Origin: Maritimibacter sp. REDSEA-S28_B5
GTDB lineage: Bacteria; Pseudomonadota; Alphaproteobacteria; Rhodobacterales; Rhodobacteraceae
Length of the DNA: 64,000 nucleotides
Assembly: GCA_001626765.1 (NCBI GenBank)
Contig: LUOO01000045.1
Location: 1 to 64,000 of the forward strand
Direction: 5' to 3'
The notes beneath the pieces were generated by a model, which was not told where the DNA came from, ran no database searches, and saw only the letters and a program-made list of their open reading frames with translations. Positions 51,242-62,049 of this stretch are shown piece by piece. Position 1 is the first letter of the stretch. The number at the start of each line of letters is the position of its first letter. A program made the translations under genes and the position numbers.

Positions 51242-51901
51242 GTGTCGGGCGGCGAGGTGAAGCTGACGCCCGAACTCCTTCTACGCGCTTACGGCGCGGG
51301 CATCTTTCCCATGGCGGATGCCCGCGACGATCCCCGGATCTACTGGGTGGACCCGAAGTTTCGCGGGGTCATGCCGCTCGACGGGTTCCACATGTCGCGC
51401 TCGCTGGCCCGGCGCATCCGGGCCGAGCCTTTTCGGGTGTCTTTGAACGAGGACTTCGCGGGTGTTGTCACCGGCTGTGGCGAGCGCGAAACGACCTGGA
51501 TCAACGGTCCGATCTTTGAGGCCTACGGGGCCCTTCACGCCCGCGGGCACGCCCATTCGCTGGAACTGTGGGAGGGCGAGGCGCTGGTCGGGGGCGTCTA
51601 TGGCGTCACACTGGGGCGGGCGTTCTTCGGCGAGAGCATGTTCTCACGCCGCCGCGATGCGTCCAAGGTGGCGCTGGCCTATCTCGTCGCCCATCTCGCA
51701 CAGACCGGGTTCGAGCTGTTCGACACGCAGTTCCTGACCGAGCACCTCGCGAGCCTTGGCGGGATCGAGGTGCCGCGGGCACGCTATCACCAGCTTCTCG
51801 AACTGGCGCTCGCCGGGTCAGACGCGCGGATCGGGGCACGGCCCCTGCCTGATGCTCATTCGGTCGTGCAGCGCATCACCCAGACGTCGAAACGCGCGTG
51901 A
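51242..51901 (+). CDS. aat: Leucyl/phenylalanyl-tRNA-protein transferase
   Basis: A 219-aa enzyme that adds Leu or Phe to N-terminal Arg/Lys of proteins, marking them for Clp[16 protein letters not shown] (about 17-30), [17 protein letters not shown] and [27 protein letters not shown] are family signatures. It starts with GTG four bases after the accC stop. The 3' 46 bp overlap the convergent DUF2155 gene. Both C-termini look complete, so this overlap appears natural. Confidence 0.92.
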   Translation: MSGGEVKLTPELLLRAYGAGIFPMADARDDPRIYWVDPKFRGVMPLDGFHMSRSLARRIRAEPFRVSLNEDFAGVVTGCGERETTWINGPIFEAYGALHARGHAHSLELWEGEALVGGVYGVTLGRAFFGESMFSRRRDASKVALAYLVAHLAQTGFELFDTQFLTEHLASLGGIEVPRARYHQLLELALAGSDARIGARPLPDAHSVVQRITQTSKRA

Positions 51902-52419
51902 TCCAGCGCCGAGAGCGCCGGGCTCGAGGCCACCATCCAGGCATCGAAAAGCGGCGTTTCGTCGTTGTTCTCGCGGATCACGAGATGGGCAAAGGCGTCG
52001 CCCACCGGGTTGTCGGTGGGGTAGCGGCAATCGCCCAGCGTGATCTGGAGCCAGCCGATCTCGCCCGTTTCGCCGGTCTTGAGCGACAGATCGACAGTCT
52101 TGCCCGACAGCTTGTCCAGGCCCCGGATGTTGGCCCCGGTGCCCTCGACCACTTCGGGCCCCTCCTGCACGGTCGTCACCGTCTCGCCCTCGCCGGGGCG
52201 GAGCGGCGCGTTGGGGTCGTCCGGGTTGGGCGCGATGGGGTTGCCGTATTCGTCGAAGGGGACGTTTTCCTCAAAGACCTGATCTTCTGGTTCGTCGATC
52301 GGGCCCTCGATCACGTCGAGCGGCTGAAAGTCCGGTGGCACGTCGACGCCGTCGTCCTGCGCGAGGGTTGCGAAAGGGGCAACGGCGCAGGCCGTCACGA
52401 GAAGGAATTGACGCAGCAT
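51856..52419 (-). CDS. DUF2155 domain secreted protein
   Basis: A 187-aa protein with a signal peptide ([20 protein letters not shown]). An acidic spacer precedes the DUF2155 domain (about 85-187), which starts [20 protein letters not shown] and contains GDCRYP and [15 protein letters not shown]. The family is alphaproteobacterial and envelope-associated; function unknown. Its ATG overlaps the mlaD stop (TAATG), so it is co-translated with MlaD. Confidence 0.85.
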   Translation of the reverse strand: MLRQFLLVTACAVAPFATLAQDDGVDVPPDFQPLDVIEGPIDEPEDQVFEENVPFDEYGNPIAPNPDDPNAPLRPGEGETVTTVQEGPEVVEGTGANIRGLDKLSGKTVDLSLKTGETGEIGWLQITLGDCRYPTDNPVGDAFAHLVIRENNDETPLFDAWMVASSPALSALDHARFDVWVMRCTTE

Positions 52420-52880
52420 TAGCGGCTCCCGTTGTTGTTCAGCCGGTCGAGGAGAAGGTCGACGATGCTGAACTCCGGCTCGGCGGTGCGGAACTGACCA
52501 CCGGGGGCCAGTGTCCCGGAGGCCGTGCCGGGGATGATTTCGACGTAGGTTCCGCCCAGAAGGCCCTCGGACGAGACGACGGCGAGGCTGTCGGACGGAA
52601 ACTGGTAGGGGCCTTCCACGGTCAGTTCCGTTTCGGCCCCGAAGGTTTCGGGGTTGAGTGTGAGCCAGCTCACGTGGCCCACCGGGATGCCCGCGATGCG
52701 CACGTCGGTGCCCTCGGAAATGCCCTCGGCGCTGGCGAGCGACACGCGGTAGCGCGCGGCGTCGGTAGGACCGGAGAACCAGCCAAGGATCGTCGAGGCA
52801 TAGACGAGCGCCGCGGCGACGAGCGCGATCACGACGGCGCCCGTCACGATGTCCACTATGTCGGATGAGCGGTAGGTCAC
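52419..52880 (-). CDS. mlaD: MlaD family protein, outer-membrane lipid asymmetry
   Basis: A 153-aa MCE-domain protein. One N-terminal transmembrane helix (about 7-30, SDIVDIVTGAVVIALVAAAL) anchors it in the inner membrane, and the MCE domain (about 40-120, YRVSLASAEGISEGTDVRIAGIPVG) forms the periplasmic hexameric ring. GTG at 52880 is chosen because GGAGG lies 8 bp before; upstream residues do not fit. It carries phospholipids in the Mla pathway. Other mla genes are not in the window. Confidence 0.88.
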   Translation of the reverse strand: MTYRSSDIVDIVTGAVVIALVAAALVYASTILGWFSGPTDAARYRVSLASAEGISEGTDVRIAGIPVGHVSWLTLNPETFGAETELTVEGPYQFPSDSLAVVSSEGLLGGTYVEIIPGTASGTLAPGGQFRTAEPEFSIVDLLLDRLNNNGSR

Positions 52881-52911
52881 GTCGCGGCCTCCAGTGGCGA
52901 CCGGGGTGGGA

Positions 52912-53286
52912 TCACTCCGGCTGCCATGCCTCGTAGTCGCGGCGTTCCACCGGGGCTTCACGGCGGATCGACCCGGCGGGGACATAGGCCAGCGCGGTGC
53001 CGGTCATGTTGTCGAGATGCGGCTTTTCCCAGTCCTTATGCACGAGCGGCGCTTCGGCGGGGTTCTCATCGAAGGTGAAATGCAGCCAGCCGTGCCAGTC
53101 GGCGGAAATCCGGCTCGCTTCCGGTTCGCCCGCATAGATCACCCAGCGTTTCTTGCCATCGCGTGTGGTGTAGAAGGTGTTGCCTTGCGCGTCTTCGCCG
53201 ACCTTGACCCCACGGCGCGCGGTAAAGAGCCGGGTGCCGAGTGTTTCGCGGTGCCACCAGGTGAGAAGCGACAGGATGAAGCGCAT
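52912..53286 (-). CDS. NDUFA12-like NADH:ubiquinone oxidoreductase accessory subunit
   Basis: A 124-aa protein homologous to the complex I accessory subunit NDUFA12 (B17.2). [40 protein letters not shown] and [15 protein letters not shown] are family blocks. ATG at 53286 begins [12 protein letters not shown]. In alphaproteobacteria it is one of the few accessory subunits shared with mitochondria. It heads a run with mlaD and DUF2155. Confidence 0.9.
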   Translation of the reverse strand: MRFILSLLTWWHRETLGTRLFTARRGVKVGEDAQGNTFYTTRDGKKRWVIYAGEPEASRISADWHGWLHFTFDENPAEAPLVHKDWEKPHLDNMTGTALAYVPAGSIRREAPVERRDYEAWQPE

Positions 53287-53552
53287 GGAAAGCCTCCGGT
53301 TGTTCTCCTTTCCTATGCCAGCAAGGCCCGGTGAGGTCCAGCCGTTTCCGGGGCCCGGCCGGGCAGGTCGGCGGAGAAGTGAACGGCTATCGTGGCTGAA
53401 ATGGCGCGATTGTTCACGGACTGGACAAAAAGGTTCACGTGGGAATGAAATAGTTCGCCCATTTTCACATTTTAGCCCCGATTGTCCGCGATACGGCAAC
53501 GGTCGAGACCAGACTCCCTCAACTATTGCGAAAGACAGAACAGGACCGACAA

Positions 53553-53855
53553 ATGTTTGATGCCCCCCAGCTTGCCGCCATCGGCCTTGGCGCGCTCATT
53601 ATCGGCGCGGTGGAAACCAAGGGATTTCAGGAAAACCCGTTTCAGGAAGAGGCCCGGATGGACGGCGCGAAATTCGTCGCCGTGTCCGGTCGTCATGCCA
53701 CCGACACCGCGATCTCGACCACGTCGCTTGGCAGCTTTGCCCAGGTGGACGAGGGCGAGCCCAACGGGTTCGAGACCGCCATCGTCTTTGCCGCCGACCT
53801 ACGCGACCGCGCTGTTTTTGGCGCGCAGGAGGTGTGGCGGGCGCTAGAGGACTAG
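53553..53855 (+). CDS. Hypothetical protein, about 100 aa
   Basis: A 100-aa protein beginning [25 protein letters not shown]; the first 20 residues are moderately hydrophobic but without a charged leader, so a secretion signal is uncertain. The rest ([39 protein letters not shown]) is soluble in character. AGGA lies 7 bp before the ATG at 53553. No family assigned. It is flanked by convergent ridA. Confidence 0.5.
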   Translation: MFDAPQLAAIGLGALIIGAVETKGFQENPFQEEARMDGAKFVAVSGRHATDTAISTTSLGSFAQVDEGEPNGFETAIVFAADLRDRAVFGAQEVWRALED

Positions 53856-53881
53856 CGCCCGGCCGATAACAGCGGGATCGG

Positions 53882-54265
53882 TCAGGAAAGAATTCTCGCG
53901 ACCGCTTCGATCTCGATCTTCATTTCCGGGTTCATGAGCCGCGCCTCGATCATCGTGGCGGCGGGCATGGCCGTGGCAAAGGCCTTGGACAACACCGGCC
54001 AGCAGGCTTCGAAGTCGTTGCCGTCGGAGAGAATGTATTTCACCTGCACCACGTCATCGAGCGTTGCGCCAGCTTCTTTCAACGCCTTCTCGATCGTGGC
54101 GAGCGCGTTGGCCGCCTGCTCGGCCACGTCATCGGGCATCACCATGGTCGCGTAATCGTAGCCGGTGGTGCCCGAGACAAAGACCCATCCATCCACCGCG
54201 ACAGCGCGGGAATAGCCGATCTGGGCCTCGAAGGGAGAGCCGGAAGAGATGAGTTTGCGGGTCAT
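53882..54265 (-). CDS. RidA family protein (YjgF/YER057c/UK114)
   Basis: A 127-aa protein of the Rid family, whose archetype deaminates reactive enamine/imine intermediates. GYSRAVAVDGWVFVSGTTG (about 15-33) and ATLDDVVQVKYIL (about 71-83) are family motifs; the end MIEARLMNPEMKIEIEAVARI keeps the IEIEA strand and the usual active-site Arg is replaced or shifted (ARLM), so it may belong to a Rid1-7 subgroup. Monocistronic. Confidence 0.85.
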   Translation of the reverse strand: MTRKLISSGSPFEAQIGYSRAVAVDGWVFVSGTTGYDYATMVMPDDVAEQAANALATIEKALKEAGATLDDVVQVKYILSDGNDFEACWPVLSKAFATAMPAATMIEARLMNPEMKIEIEAVARILS

Positions 54266-54343
54266 GTGTGCCTCATGGATGGGTAACTACGCCGCCCTTG
54301 TATTGGGAATCGCGAGGGCGGCAAGAGGCTTGTTGATCCGATG

Positions 54344-54371
54344 AAAAAGGCGCCACAGCGGGCGCCTTTTC
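54344..54371 (-). terminator. Intrinsic terminator of clpX
   Basis: On the minus strand AGGCGCC pairs with GGCGCCT around CGCTGT (54348-54367 on the plus strand), followed by T tracts on both strands. It lies 21 bp after the clpX stop at 54392. Confidence 0.8.
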
Positions 54372-54391
54372 GTCTGCTCTAACGGGCGGGA

Positions 54392-55663
54392 TCAGGCCGA
54401 GGCGCCCTCTTTCTTGCCTTGCTCTTCGGCGTAGATGAGGAGCGGCTTGGCGGCGGAATTCACCGCCTCTTCGTTAACGACGACCTCGTTCACGTTGGAC
54501 ATGCTCGGCAGTTCGAACATCGTGTCGAGCAGGATGTCCTCCATGATCGAGCGCAGGCCACGCGCACCGGTCTTGCGCTGGATGGCACGCTTCGCGATGG
54601 CCGACAGAGCGTCATCGGTGAAGGTGAGCTTTGCGTCCTCGATATCGAACAGGCGCTGATACTGCTTCACGAGCGCGTTCTTTGGCTGGGTGAGGATCGT
54701 CACGAGCGCGTCCTCGTCGAGGTCCTCGAGCGTGGCGAGCACCGGAAGACGGCCGACGAATTCCGGGATCAGGCCGAATTTCAGCAGGTCCTCGGGTTCG
54801 AGCGACTTGAACCATTCCCCGGTCTTGCGGGCCTCGTCATCCTTCACGTCGGCGCCGAAGCCGATGGCCGTGCCCTTGCCCCGCTGCGCGATGATCCGGT
54901 CGAGACCGGCAAACGCACCGCCGCAAATGAAGAGGATGTTCGTGGTGTCCACTTGCAGGAATTCCTGCTGCGGATGCTTGCGCCCACCCTGCGGCGGAAC
55001 ACTGGCCACGGTGCCTTCCATGATCTTGAGCAGCGCCTGTTGCACACCCTCACCCGACACGTCGCGGGTGATCGAGGGGTTGTCGGACTTGCGCGTGATC
55101 TTGTCGACCTCGTCGATATAGACGATGCCGCGCTGCGCCCGTTCGACGTTGTATTCCGACGCCTGGAGCAGCTTGAGAATGATGTTTTCGACATCTTCGC
55201 CCACGTAGCCGGCTTCGGTCAGCGTGGTCGCGTCGGCCATCGTGAAGGGCACGTCGAGAATCCGGGCGAGCGTCTGGGCGAGGAGCGTCTTGCCGCAGCC
55301 CGTGGGGCCGATGAGCAGGATGTTCGACTTCGCCAGTTCAATATCCTCGCCCGACTTCGCGGCGTGGTTCAGGCGTTTGTAGTGGTTGTGGACGGCGACA
55401 GAGAGGACGCGCTTGGCGTGCATCTGCCCGATGACATAATCGTCCAGCACGTCGCAGATGTCCTGCGGGGTCGGAACGCCATCGGTGGACTTGAGGCCGG
55501 ACCCCTTCGTCTCTTCCCGGATGATGTCCATGCACAACTCGACACATTCATCGCAGATGAAGACTGTCGGTCCCGCGATCAGCTTTCGCACCTCATGCTG
55601 GCTCTTCCCGCAGAAGGAGCAATAGAGGGTGTTCTTGCTGTCACCACCGGAGTTATTCGCCAT
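54392..55663 (-). CDS. clpX: ATP-dependent Clp protease ATP-binding subunit ClpX
   Basis: ClpX unfolds tagged proteins and feeds them to ClpP. The 423-aa protein has a zinc-binding domain (Cys15, Cys18, Cys37, Cys40), Walker A GPTGCGKT near 115-122, Walker [10 protein letters not shown] near 175-183, the pore loop GYVGEDVE and sensor regions with [13 protein letters not shown]. The start at 55663 gives [10 protein letters not shown]. It is downstream of clpP on the same strand (150-bp gap). Confidence 0.97.
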   Translation of the reverse strand: MANNSGGDSKNTLYCSFCGKSQHEVRKLIAGPTVFICDECVELCMDIIREETKGSGLKSTDGVPTPQDICDVLDDYVIGQMHAKRVLSVAVHNHYKRLNHAAKSGEDIELAKSNILLIGPTGCGKTLLAQTLARILDVPFTMADATTLTEAGYVGEDVENIILKLLQASEYNVERAQRGIVYIDEVDKITRKSDNPSITRDVSGEGVQQALLKIMEGTVASVPPQGGRKHPQQEFLQVDTTNILFICGGAFAGLDRIIAQRGKGTAIGFGADVKDDEARKTGEWFKSLEPEDLLKFGLIPEFVGRLPVLATLEDLDEDALVTILTQPKNALVKQYQRLFDIEDAKLTFTDDALSAIAKRAIQRKTGARGLRSIMEDILLDTMFELPSMSNVNEVVVNEEAVNSAAKPLLIYAEEQGKKEGASA

Positions 55664-55813
55664 ATCGTCGTCCAATCCGGGGCCCCTGCCCCGCTTATGT
55701 CGCGCGCGCACGCGCCAGAGCCTTTTGGTTCGCCCGAGTTTAGGGCAGCCCATCCGCCCCCGCAATGCCCGATTGGGTCATCGGCGGGGGCGCACGGTTT
55801 GTTTACGCCCCGC

Positions 55814-56437
55814 TTACGCTTCGATGGCCGCGCGGTTTTCGACGATCTCATCGATCAGACCCCAGTCCTTGGCGGTCTCGGCGTCCATGAAGTTGTCGCG
55901 TTCCAGCGCATCCACCACGGCCTTGAGTTTCTGGCCGGTGTGTTTGACGTAGATGTTGTTGAGGCGATCCTTGAGCTTCTGCGTTTCCTGCGCGTGGATC
56001 ATGATGTCGGTCGCCTGGCCCTGATACCCGCCCGAGGGCTGGTGGACCATGATGCGCGAGTTGGGCAGCGAGAAGCGCATCCCCTTTTCGCCCGCGGTGA
56101 GCAGGAGCGACCCCATTGAGGCCGCCTGGCCCATCACGAGGGTCGAGACCTTGGGCCGGATGTATTGCATCGTGTCGTAGATTGACAAACCGCTGGTGAC
56201 GACGCCACCGGGCGAGTTGATGTACATCGCGATTTCCTTCGAGGGATTTTCCGCCTCGAGAAACAGCAGCTGGGCGCAAATGAGCGACGACATGCCGTCA
56301 TGCACCGGGCCGTTGAGGAAGATGATCCGCTCTTTCAGCAGACGCGAGAAAATGTCGTAGGCGCGTTCGCCCCGGCTCGTCTGCTCCACGACCATGGGAA
56401 CGAGCGTGTTCATGTAAGTGTCGATGGGGTCTTTCAT
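55814..56437 (-). CDS. clpP: ATP-dependent Clp protease proteolytic subunit
   Basis: ClpP is a serine peptidase that assembles as two heptamers with ClpX. The 207-aa chain has the catalytic Ser in [11 protein letters not shown], the catalytic His in IMVHQPSGG and the Asp later (DRLNN region), along with [11 protein letters not shown]. The start at 56437, MKDPIDTYM, follows GGCGGACA and is consistent with a short propeptide. It is divergent from nothing; clpX follows it. Confidence 0.96.
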   Translation of the reverse strand: MKDPIDTYMNTLVPMVVEQTSRGERAYDIFSRLLKERIIFLNGPVHDGMSSLICAQLLFLEAENPSKEIAMYINSPGGVVTSGLSIYDTMQYIRPKVSTLVMGQAASMGSLLLTAGEKGMRFSLPNSRIMVHQPSGGYQGQATDIMIHAQETQKLKDRLNNIYVKHTGQKLKAVVDALERDNFMDAETAKDWGLIDEIVENRAAIEA

Positions 56438-56510
56438 TGTCCGCCTGCCCTTGTTCTATCTGAGGTCGCCCCGGACGGGGCGGCGTAGGATGAATCCTAG
56501 TCACGGTTGA

Positions 56511-56530
56511 GGGGGGCTTCAAGGCCCCCC
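56511..56530. other. 7-bp stem-loop between clpP and the pot operon end
   Basis: GGGGGGC (56511-56517), TTCAAG, GCCCCCC (56524-56530). It is 52 bp past the potC-like stop on the minus strand and may end that operon, although the T tract is missing. Confidence 0.5.
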
Positions 56531-56581
56531 CGGACCGTGTTCCGTCACATGGGGCAGAAAGGTTAAGATCGGGTTCGCACC

Positions 56582-57781
56582 CTAGCTCGGGCTGAGACCA
56601 CGCAGGCGCTCGGACCGGCGACGCAGAAGCTCGACCGTGGTGAGAAGCGCGATCGAGATGGCCACGAGGATCGTCGCCACGGCAAGGATCGTGGGCGAAA
56701 TCTGCTCTCGCAGCCCGATAAACATCTGCCACGGCAGCGTCTTTTGCTGTGCCGAGCCCACGAAGAGCACCACCACGACTTCGTCAAACGAGGTGATGAA
56801 GGCGAAGAGCCCGCCCGAGATCACCCCCGGCAGGATGAGCGGCATCTGAATGCGCAGGAAGGTCGTCACGGGGTCCGCGCCAAGGTTGGCCGAGGCCCGC
56901 GTGAGCGAGCGGTCAAAGCCCACGAGCGTCGCCGTCACCGTGATGATCACGAAGGGGATACCGAGGGCGGCATGGGCCAGCACAACGCCCAGATAGGTGC
57001 CCTGAAGACCTGCGCGGGAGTAAAAGAAATACATCCCTGCCGCCGAGATGATGAGCGGCACGATCATGGGCGAGATGAGCACGGCCATGATCGCCCGGCG
57101 GAACGGCACATGCGGCTGGCTCAGCCCGATCGCGGCCAGCGTGCCGAAGCCCACGGCGAGGATCGTCGCGACGGGGGCGATCTTGAGCGAGTTCCACATG
57201 GCGCTCTGCCAGTCGGAGTTCGAGAAGAAGTCGCGGTAATGCTTGAGGCTGTAGCCGTCCGGGTCGAGCGCCAGCATCTCGGGCGTGAAGGTGAAGAAGT
57301 TCTCGGCGTTGAACGACAGCGGGATGATCGTGATGATCGGCGCGATCAGGAAAAAGAAGATGAAGCCGCAGATGAACAGATAAGTGTTGTGCCAGAGCGT
57401 CTGGCCGGCGGTGGCGTAGATCGGCACGCCCGAACGGTAATCCCCCCGCCCGATCCAGTAGATCCACCAGCTGACCACGGCCCCGACGATGATCCCGGCA
57501 ACCGCCCCGCCCCATGTGCCAAGGACAAAGCCGACCACGGCGGTGAGCACGATCAGCCCGAGCCGTCCGGCGGTGCGGTTGGGCACGAAGCTCATCAGGA
57601 CGAAGCCCGCGACGGCGCCGTAGATCAAGCCGATGACAAAGCCCATGAGGCCGTTGTCCGCCGTGTTGCCTGCGAGGAAGCCGAAGAAGCCCCCCATCGC
57701 CGCGCTCATCGGCACGGTGAAGCCCCAGAGGGGCGGCGTACCCTTGTCCACGATCAGTTCGTCGGCTGTTGCATCTGTCAT
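56582..57781 (-). CDS. Polyamine-type ABC transporter permease, PotC-like with N-terminal membrane extension
   Basis: A 399-aa permease, well above the about 265 aa of PotC. The first 120 residues contain four or so extra hydrophobic segments (GGFFGFLAGNTADNGLMGFV, LGLIVLTAVVGFVLGTWGGA), rich in Gly. The standard permease region follows, with the conserved EAA-type loop near TRASANLGADPVTTFLRIQMPLILPG. It overlaps the end of nothing and starts 3 bp after potB-like stop. It resembles a known alphaproteobacterial subtype; extension function unknown. Confidence 0.85.
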   Translation of the reverse strand: MTDATADELIVDKGTPPLWGFTVPMSAAMGGFFGFLAGNTADNGLMGFVIGLIYGAVAGFVLMSFVPNRTAGRLGLIVLTAVVGFVLGTWGGAVAGIIVGAVVSWWIYWIGRGDYRSGVPIYATAGQTLWHNTYLFICGFIFFFLIAPIITIIPLSFNAENFFTFTPEMLALDPDGYSLKHYRDFFSNSDWQSAMWNSLKIAPVATILAVGFGTLAAIGLSQPHVPFRRAIMAVLISPMIVPLIISAAGMYFFYSRAGLQGTYLGVVLAHAALGIPFVIITVTATLVGFDRSLTRASANLGADPVTTFLRIQMPLILPGVISGGLFAFITSFDEVVVVLFVGSAQQKTLPWQMFIGLREQISPTILAVATILVAISIALLTTVELLRRRSERLRGLSPS

Positions 57782-57784
57782 GGC

Positions 57785-59407
57785 TTACCCCAGCTTCACG
57801 TTGTCGATGCCCACGATCCGGTCATAGGCCCAGTAGAGCACCAGCACGGCGGCGAGGAGGATGGACCCCAGCGCGGCGGCAAGGCCCCAGTTGAGCGACG
57901 ACGAGATGTGATAGGCGATGCGGTTCGAGATAAAGATACCGTCGGTGCCACCCACGAGCGCGGGGGTGATGTAGTAGCCGATGGCAAGGATGAAGACGAG
58001 GATCGACCCCGCGCCGATACCCGGCACCGATTGCGGGAAATAGACCCGCCAGAAGGTCGTCCAGTTCGTGGCCCCCAGTGACTTCGACGCGCGTACGAAG
58101 CTGGGCGGAATGGTCGCCATGACCGAATAGAGCGGCAGGATCATGAAGGGCAGCAGGATGTGCGTCATCGCGATGATGGTGCCCAGCTGGTTATTGATCA
58201 TCACGAGCCGCCCGCTGTCGGACAGGATGCCCGCCCAGACGAGGATGTCGTTGATCACCCCCTGCTGCTGGAGCAGCACCTTCCACGCGCTCGTCCGCAC
58301 GAGGAGCGAGGTCCAGAACGGCAGGAGCACGAGGATCATCAGGAGCGAGGATTTCCGCATTGGCAGGTTCGCCAGCAGATAGGCGACCGGGTAGCCCAGG
58401 AGGATCGTCATGAAGGTGATCGTCAAGGACATCCAGATCGTGCGCCAGAAGAGCTTGAGGTAAACGGACTGATCCGACGGCAGCGTTTCGATCCCGTGGG
58501 GGGTCAGTTCGCGGTCCACGGCGTTGAGGAAATAGCCGGAGGTGAATTCGCCCGAGTAGGCCTTGATGGTGCCCCACATCTCGACGCTGGCCCAATCTTC
58601 GTCCACCTCGAGGAACGCCTCGCGGTAGGTCGGCGCCTCGAACCCCGGCACCGCCTCTTTCGCCGCCGTGAGTTCCTCGGCTCCGAAGCCCGTGTAGGCG
58701 TCGATGGCGGCGCCGTCGGTCAGATCGGCGTAGAGCATCGCGTGGACGAGCGGCCAGGGGCGTTCGGAGGCAGGGTTGTCCTCGTCCTCGTTCTGAGTAA
58801 AGCGGGCGAAGACCCGATAGGCTTCCGCCGTGCGCGGCAGGCGGTCCTCCATCTCGTCGTTGATCCGGAAACGGGGACCGGCATCTTCGGCGCCCTGTGC
58901 CTCGGCAAACCAGTCGGGATCGCCCATGAGCTCGGCCCAGAACGCCCCGTCGCGCCAGATCTCGTTCAGCGCGTCGAACTGGTCTTCGTAGACTTCTGCC
59001 ATGTCTTCGACATCGCGGCCGGTCTGGCGAAAGAGCGAGGAAATCCCGGTTTCCTGGTAGTTGAGCCGCGAGCCGAGGCGCGTGTGCTCCTTGCGTTCGG
59101 CAGCGATGAACAGGTCCACGAACATCGCGTCGAAGACGGGTTCACCGGGGGTTTCGCCCGAGGCGTATTCCCAGTCGTCCAGAGCCTCGACCGTGCGGGG
59201 CAGCGTATCGGAGACGATGTTGTTTTCCACCGAGCGGAACAGCATGTCCGCGATGGGCGCGATGAAGGTGATCAGGATAAAGATCAGAAGCGGCGCGATG
59301 AGCATGAGGGCGCGCATCTTTTGCCGCCGCAGCGCCCGTCTCAGCGAGGCCTTGAGGGGCCTGCCGTCGGCGGCAAGCATCGGTCCGTTCTGGGTCGCGT
59401 CGCTCAT
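57785..59407 (-). CDS. Polyamine-type ABC transporter permease, PotB-like with large insertion
   Basis: A 540-aa permease; usual PotB has about 290. After a first helix (about 31-55, MLIAPLLIFILITFIAPIAD) there is a 260-residue hydrophilic insertion (about 60-320), rich in Asp/Glu, before the remaining five helices with the family loop ASKSLGATNWTTFWRVYFPQSVPG. The insertion would lie on the periplasmic side by topology, perhaps interacting with the binding protein. 73 bp after potD. Confidence 0.85.
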   Translation of the reverse strand: MSDATQNGPMLAADGRPLKASLRRALRRQKMRALMLIAPLLIFILITFIAPIADMLFRSVENNIVSDTLPRTVEALDDWEYASGETPGEPVFDAMFVDLFIAAERKEHTRLGSRLNYQETGISSLFRQTGRDVEDMAEVYEDQFDALNEIWRDGAFWAELMGDPDWFAEAQGAEDAGPRFRINDEMEDRLPRTAEAYRVFARFTQNEDEDNPASERPWPLVHAMLYADLTDGAAIDAYTGFGAEELTAAKEAVPGFEAPTYREAFLEVDEDWASVEMWGTIKAYSGEFTSGYFLNAVDRELTPHGIETLPSDQSVYLKLFWRTIWMSLTITFMTILLGYPVAYLLANLPMRKSSLLMILVLLPFWTSLLVRTSAWKVLLQQQGVINDILVWAGILSDSGRLVMINNQLGTIIAMTHILLPFMILPLYSVMATIPPSFVRASKSLGATNWTTFWRVYFPQSVPGIGAGSILVFILAIGYYITPALVGGTDGIFISNRIAYHISSSLNWGLAAALGSILLAAVLVLYWAYDRIVGIDNVKLG

Positions 59408-59441
59408 GATCGGTATCCTGAGGTGTCTTGAGGATGGGGTA

Positions 59442-59463
59442 GGAGGGGCCGGAAGGCCCCTCC
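59442..59463. other. Stem-loop between potD and potB-like genes
   Basis: GGAGGGGCC (59442-59450), GGAA, GGCCCCTCC (59455-59463). A perfect 9-bp stem following the solute-binding protein gene without T tract on the minus strand; probably protects the binding protein mRNA. Confidence 0.6.
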
Positions 59464-59480
59464 CCTATGCGCGGGTCGGC

Positions 59481-60590
59481 TTACTGCGCGAGCCAGGCCT
59501 GGAACTTCGAGTCCAGATCGTCGCGGTAGTCAGCCCACCAAGTGTAGTTGTAGACGAACACGTTTTCCGAGTTCTCGGGCGCGGTCGGCATATGCGGACC
59601 CATCGGGATCCCCAGTTCGGCGTGATCGCCCACGAGCGGCGCGGACGACGCACGGGCCGGGCCGTAGGAGATGTATTTCGCCTGATCGGCGAGACGCTGG
59701 GTGTCGGTGGCGTAGCGGACGAAGTCCATCACGCGGGCCAGACGGTCTTCCGGCAGGCCGGTCGGGATGATCCAGCCGTCAAGGTCGAACACCTGCGCGT
59801 CCCAGAGCATCTCGAAGGGCTGGTCCTGCTCTTCGATGGCCGAGAACCAGCGACCGTTGTAGGACGAGCCCATCACGATCTCGCCGTCGGCCAGGAGCTG
59901 CGGCGGCTCGGCAGCAGCGGACCACCAGACGATATCGTCCTTGATGGTGTCGAGCTTGGCGAAAGCCTGATCCTGACCTTCCTCGGTTTCGAGAACGTCG
60001 TAGATGTCGTCCTTGGCGACGCCGTCGCAAAGCAGCGCCCATTCGAGGTTGTTGATCGGGCGCTGTTCCAGCGCGCGCTTGCCCGGATAGGTTTCGGTGT
60101 CGAAGAAGGCACAGATGCTGTCGGGCGCCGGGGCGCCTTCGGGCAGGAGGTCCGGGCGGTAGGCGGCGGCGGTCGAATAGACGATCTGAGGAATATAGCA
60201 ATCCGACACGATGAAGTCGCCGAAGTCGTCTTCCGCGGACGAGCCGTCATCACCTTCGGCCAGCATCTCGTTGAAGTCGATTTCCATCGCGAGGCCTTCG
60301 TCGCACAGGCGGATGGCGTCCGAGGCCACGACGTCGACGAGGTCCCAGGTGATGTTGCCGGCTTCGTTCATCGCCCGCAGTTTCGCCACGGCTTCGGCCG
60401 AGCTTTCGTCCCAGGTGATCGACACGTCCGGGTTCATTTCGAGGTAGGGTTCGACATAGGCTTTCTGCTGGCTCGCCTGATAGGCGCCGCCCCAGGACAC
60501 GAGCGTCATGTCCGAGGCCATGTCCTGCGCGAAAGCCATGGAGCTGACGCCGGCGATGGCGGAGCCCATGAGGATGGTCTTGAGTTTCAT
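59481..60590 (-). CDS. Extracellular solute-binding protein, PotD-like
   Basis: A 369-aa periplasmic binding protein with signal peptide MKLKTILMGSAIAGVSSMAFA. The mature domain is type-2 (spermidine/putrescine or related) with MTLVSWGGAYQASQQKAYVE, then WGGAYQ and WDLVDVVASDAIRLCDEG. It has four Cys, unusual in PotD. PotD-like proteins bind polyamines through acidic and aromatic residues, so the ligand may be a polyamine or related cationic metabolite. It follows potA after 114 bp. Confidence 0.88.
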   Translation of the reverse strand: MKLKTILMGSAIAGVSSMAFAQDMASDMTLVSWGGAYQASQQKAYVEPYLEMNPDVSITWDESSAEAVAKLRAMNEAGNITWDLVDVVASDAIRLCDEGLAMEIDFNEMLAEGDDGSSAEDDFGDFIVSDCYIPQIVYSTAAAYRPDLLPEGAPAPDSICAFFDTETYPGKRALEQRPINNLEWALLCDGVAKDDIYDVLETEEGQDQAFAKLDTIKDDIVWWSAAAEPPQLLADGEIVMGSSYNGRWFSAIEEQDQPFEMLWDAQVFDLDGWIIPTGLPEDRLARVMDFVRYATDTQRLADQAKYISYGPARASSAPLVGDHAELGIPMGPHMPTAPENSENVFVYNYTWWADYRDDLDSKFQAWLAQ

Positions 60591-60704
60591 TTAGATACTC
60601 CCAGTTGTTTGCCCGATTGGGATTTGGGGGAACGTAGGACCGGGCCTGCCCTCGTCCCCATGCCGCCCGCGCGCCCGTTTGGCGGCGCACGCGGGGGTAT
60701 CCGA

Positions 60705-61805
<1,101 letters not shown>

Positions 61806-61909
61806 GCGACCCCCCGGTTTCCCTGTTGGTTATGAGTGACGCTTTTTGCGCCTTTGTCCCAAGGCAACACGATTGAACCAAGGATTTCAACCGGGTTTTG
61901 CCAGCTAAA

Positions 61910-62006
61910 TGAGCGGTTGCTCAAAGACGAAGCTATCGAAACCGAAAGCGACATTGGTCACGCGCCATGCCGCCCGCGTTTTGAGCATTCTTGATTGAAC
62001 GGTCAA
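61910..62006. promoter_or_regulatory. Two short palindromes upstream of potA-like gene
   Basis: TGAGC-GGTT-GCTCA at 61910-61923 and TTGA-ACGG-TCAA at 61995-62006 are perfect inverted repeats with 4-bp spacers in the 244-bp gap between the importer operon and argE. They could be operators of a TetR-type regulator not in the window. The latter is 44 bp from the argE 3' end. Confidence 0.4.
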
Positions 62007-62049
62007 AAAACCGGGGATTCGAGGGGGTTAGCAGGCGCCGCGAGTCGCC

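Noticed and set aside
51856..51901. aat/DUF2155 3' overlap as another deletion
   Set aside because: Both C-termini end in family-like residues (VVQRITQTS and FDVWVMRC), so the overlap looks natural.
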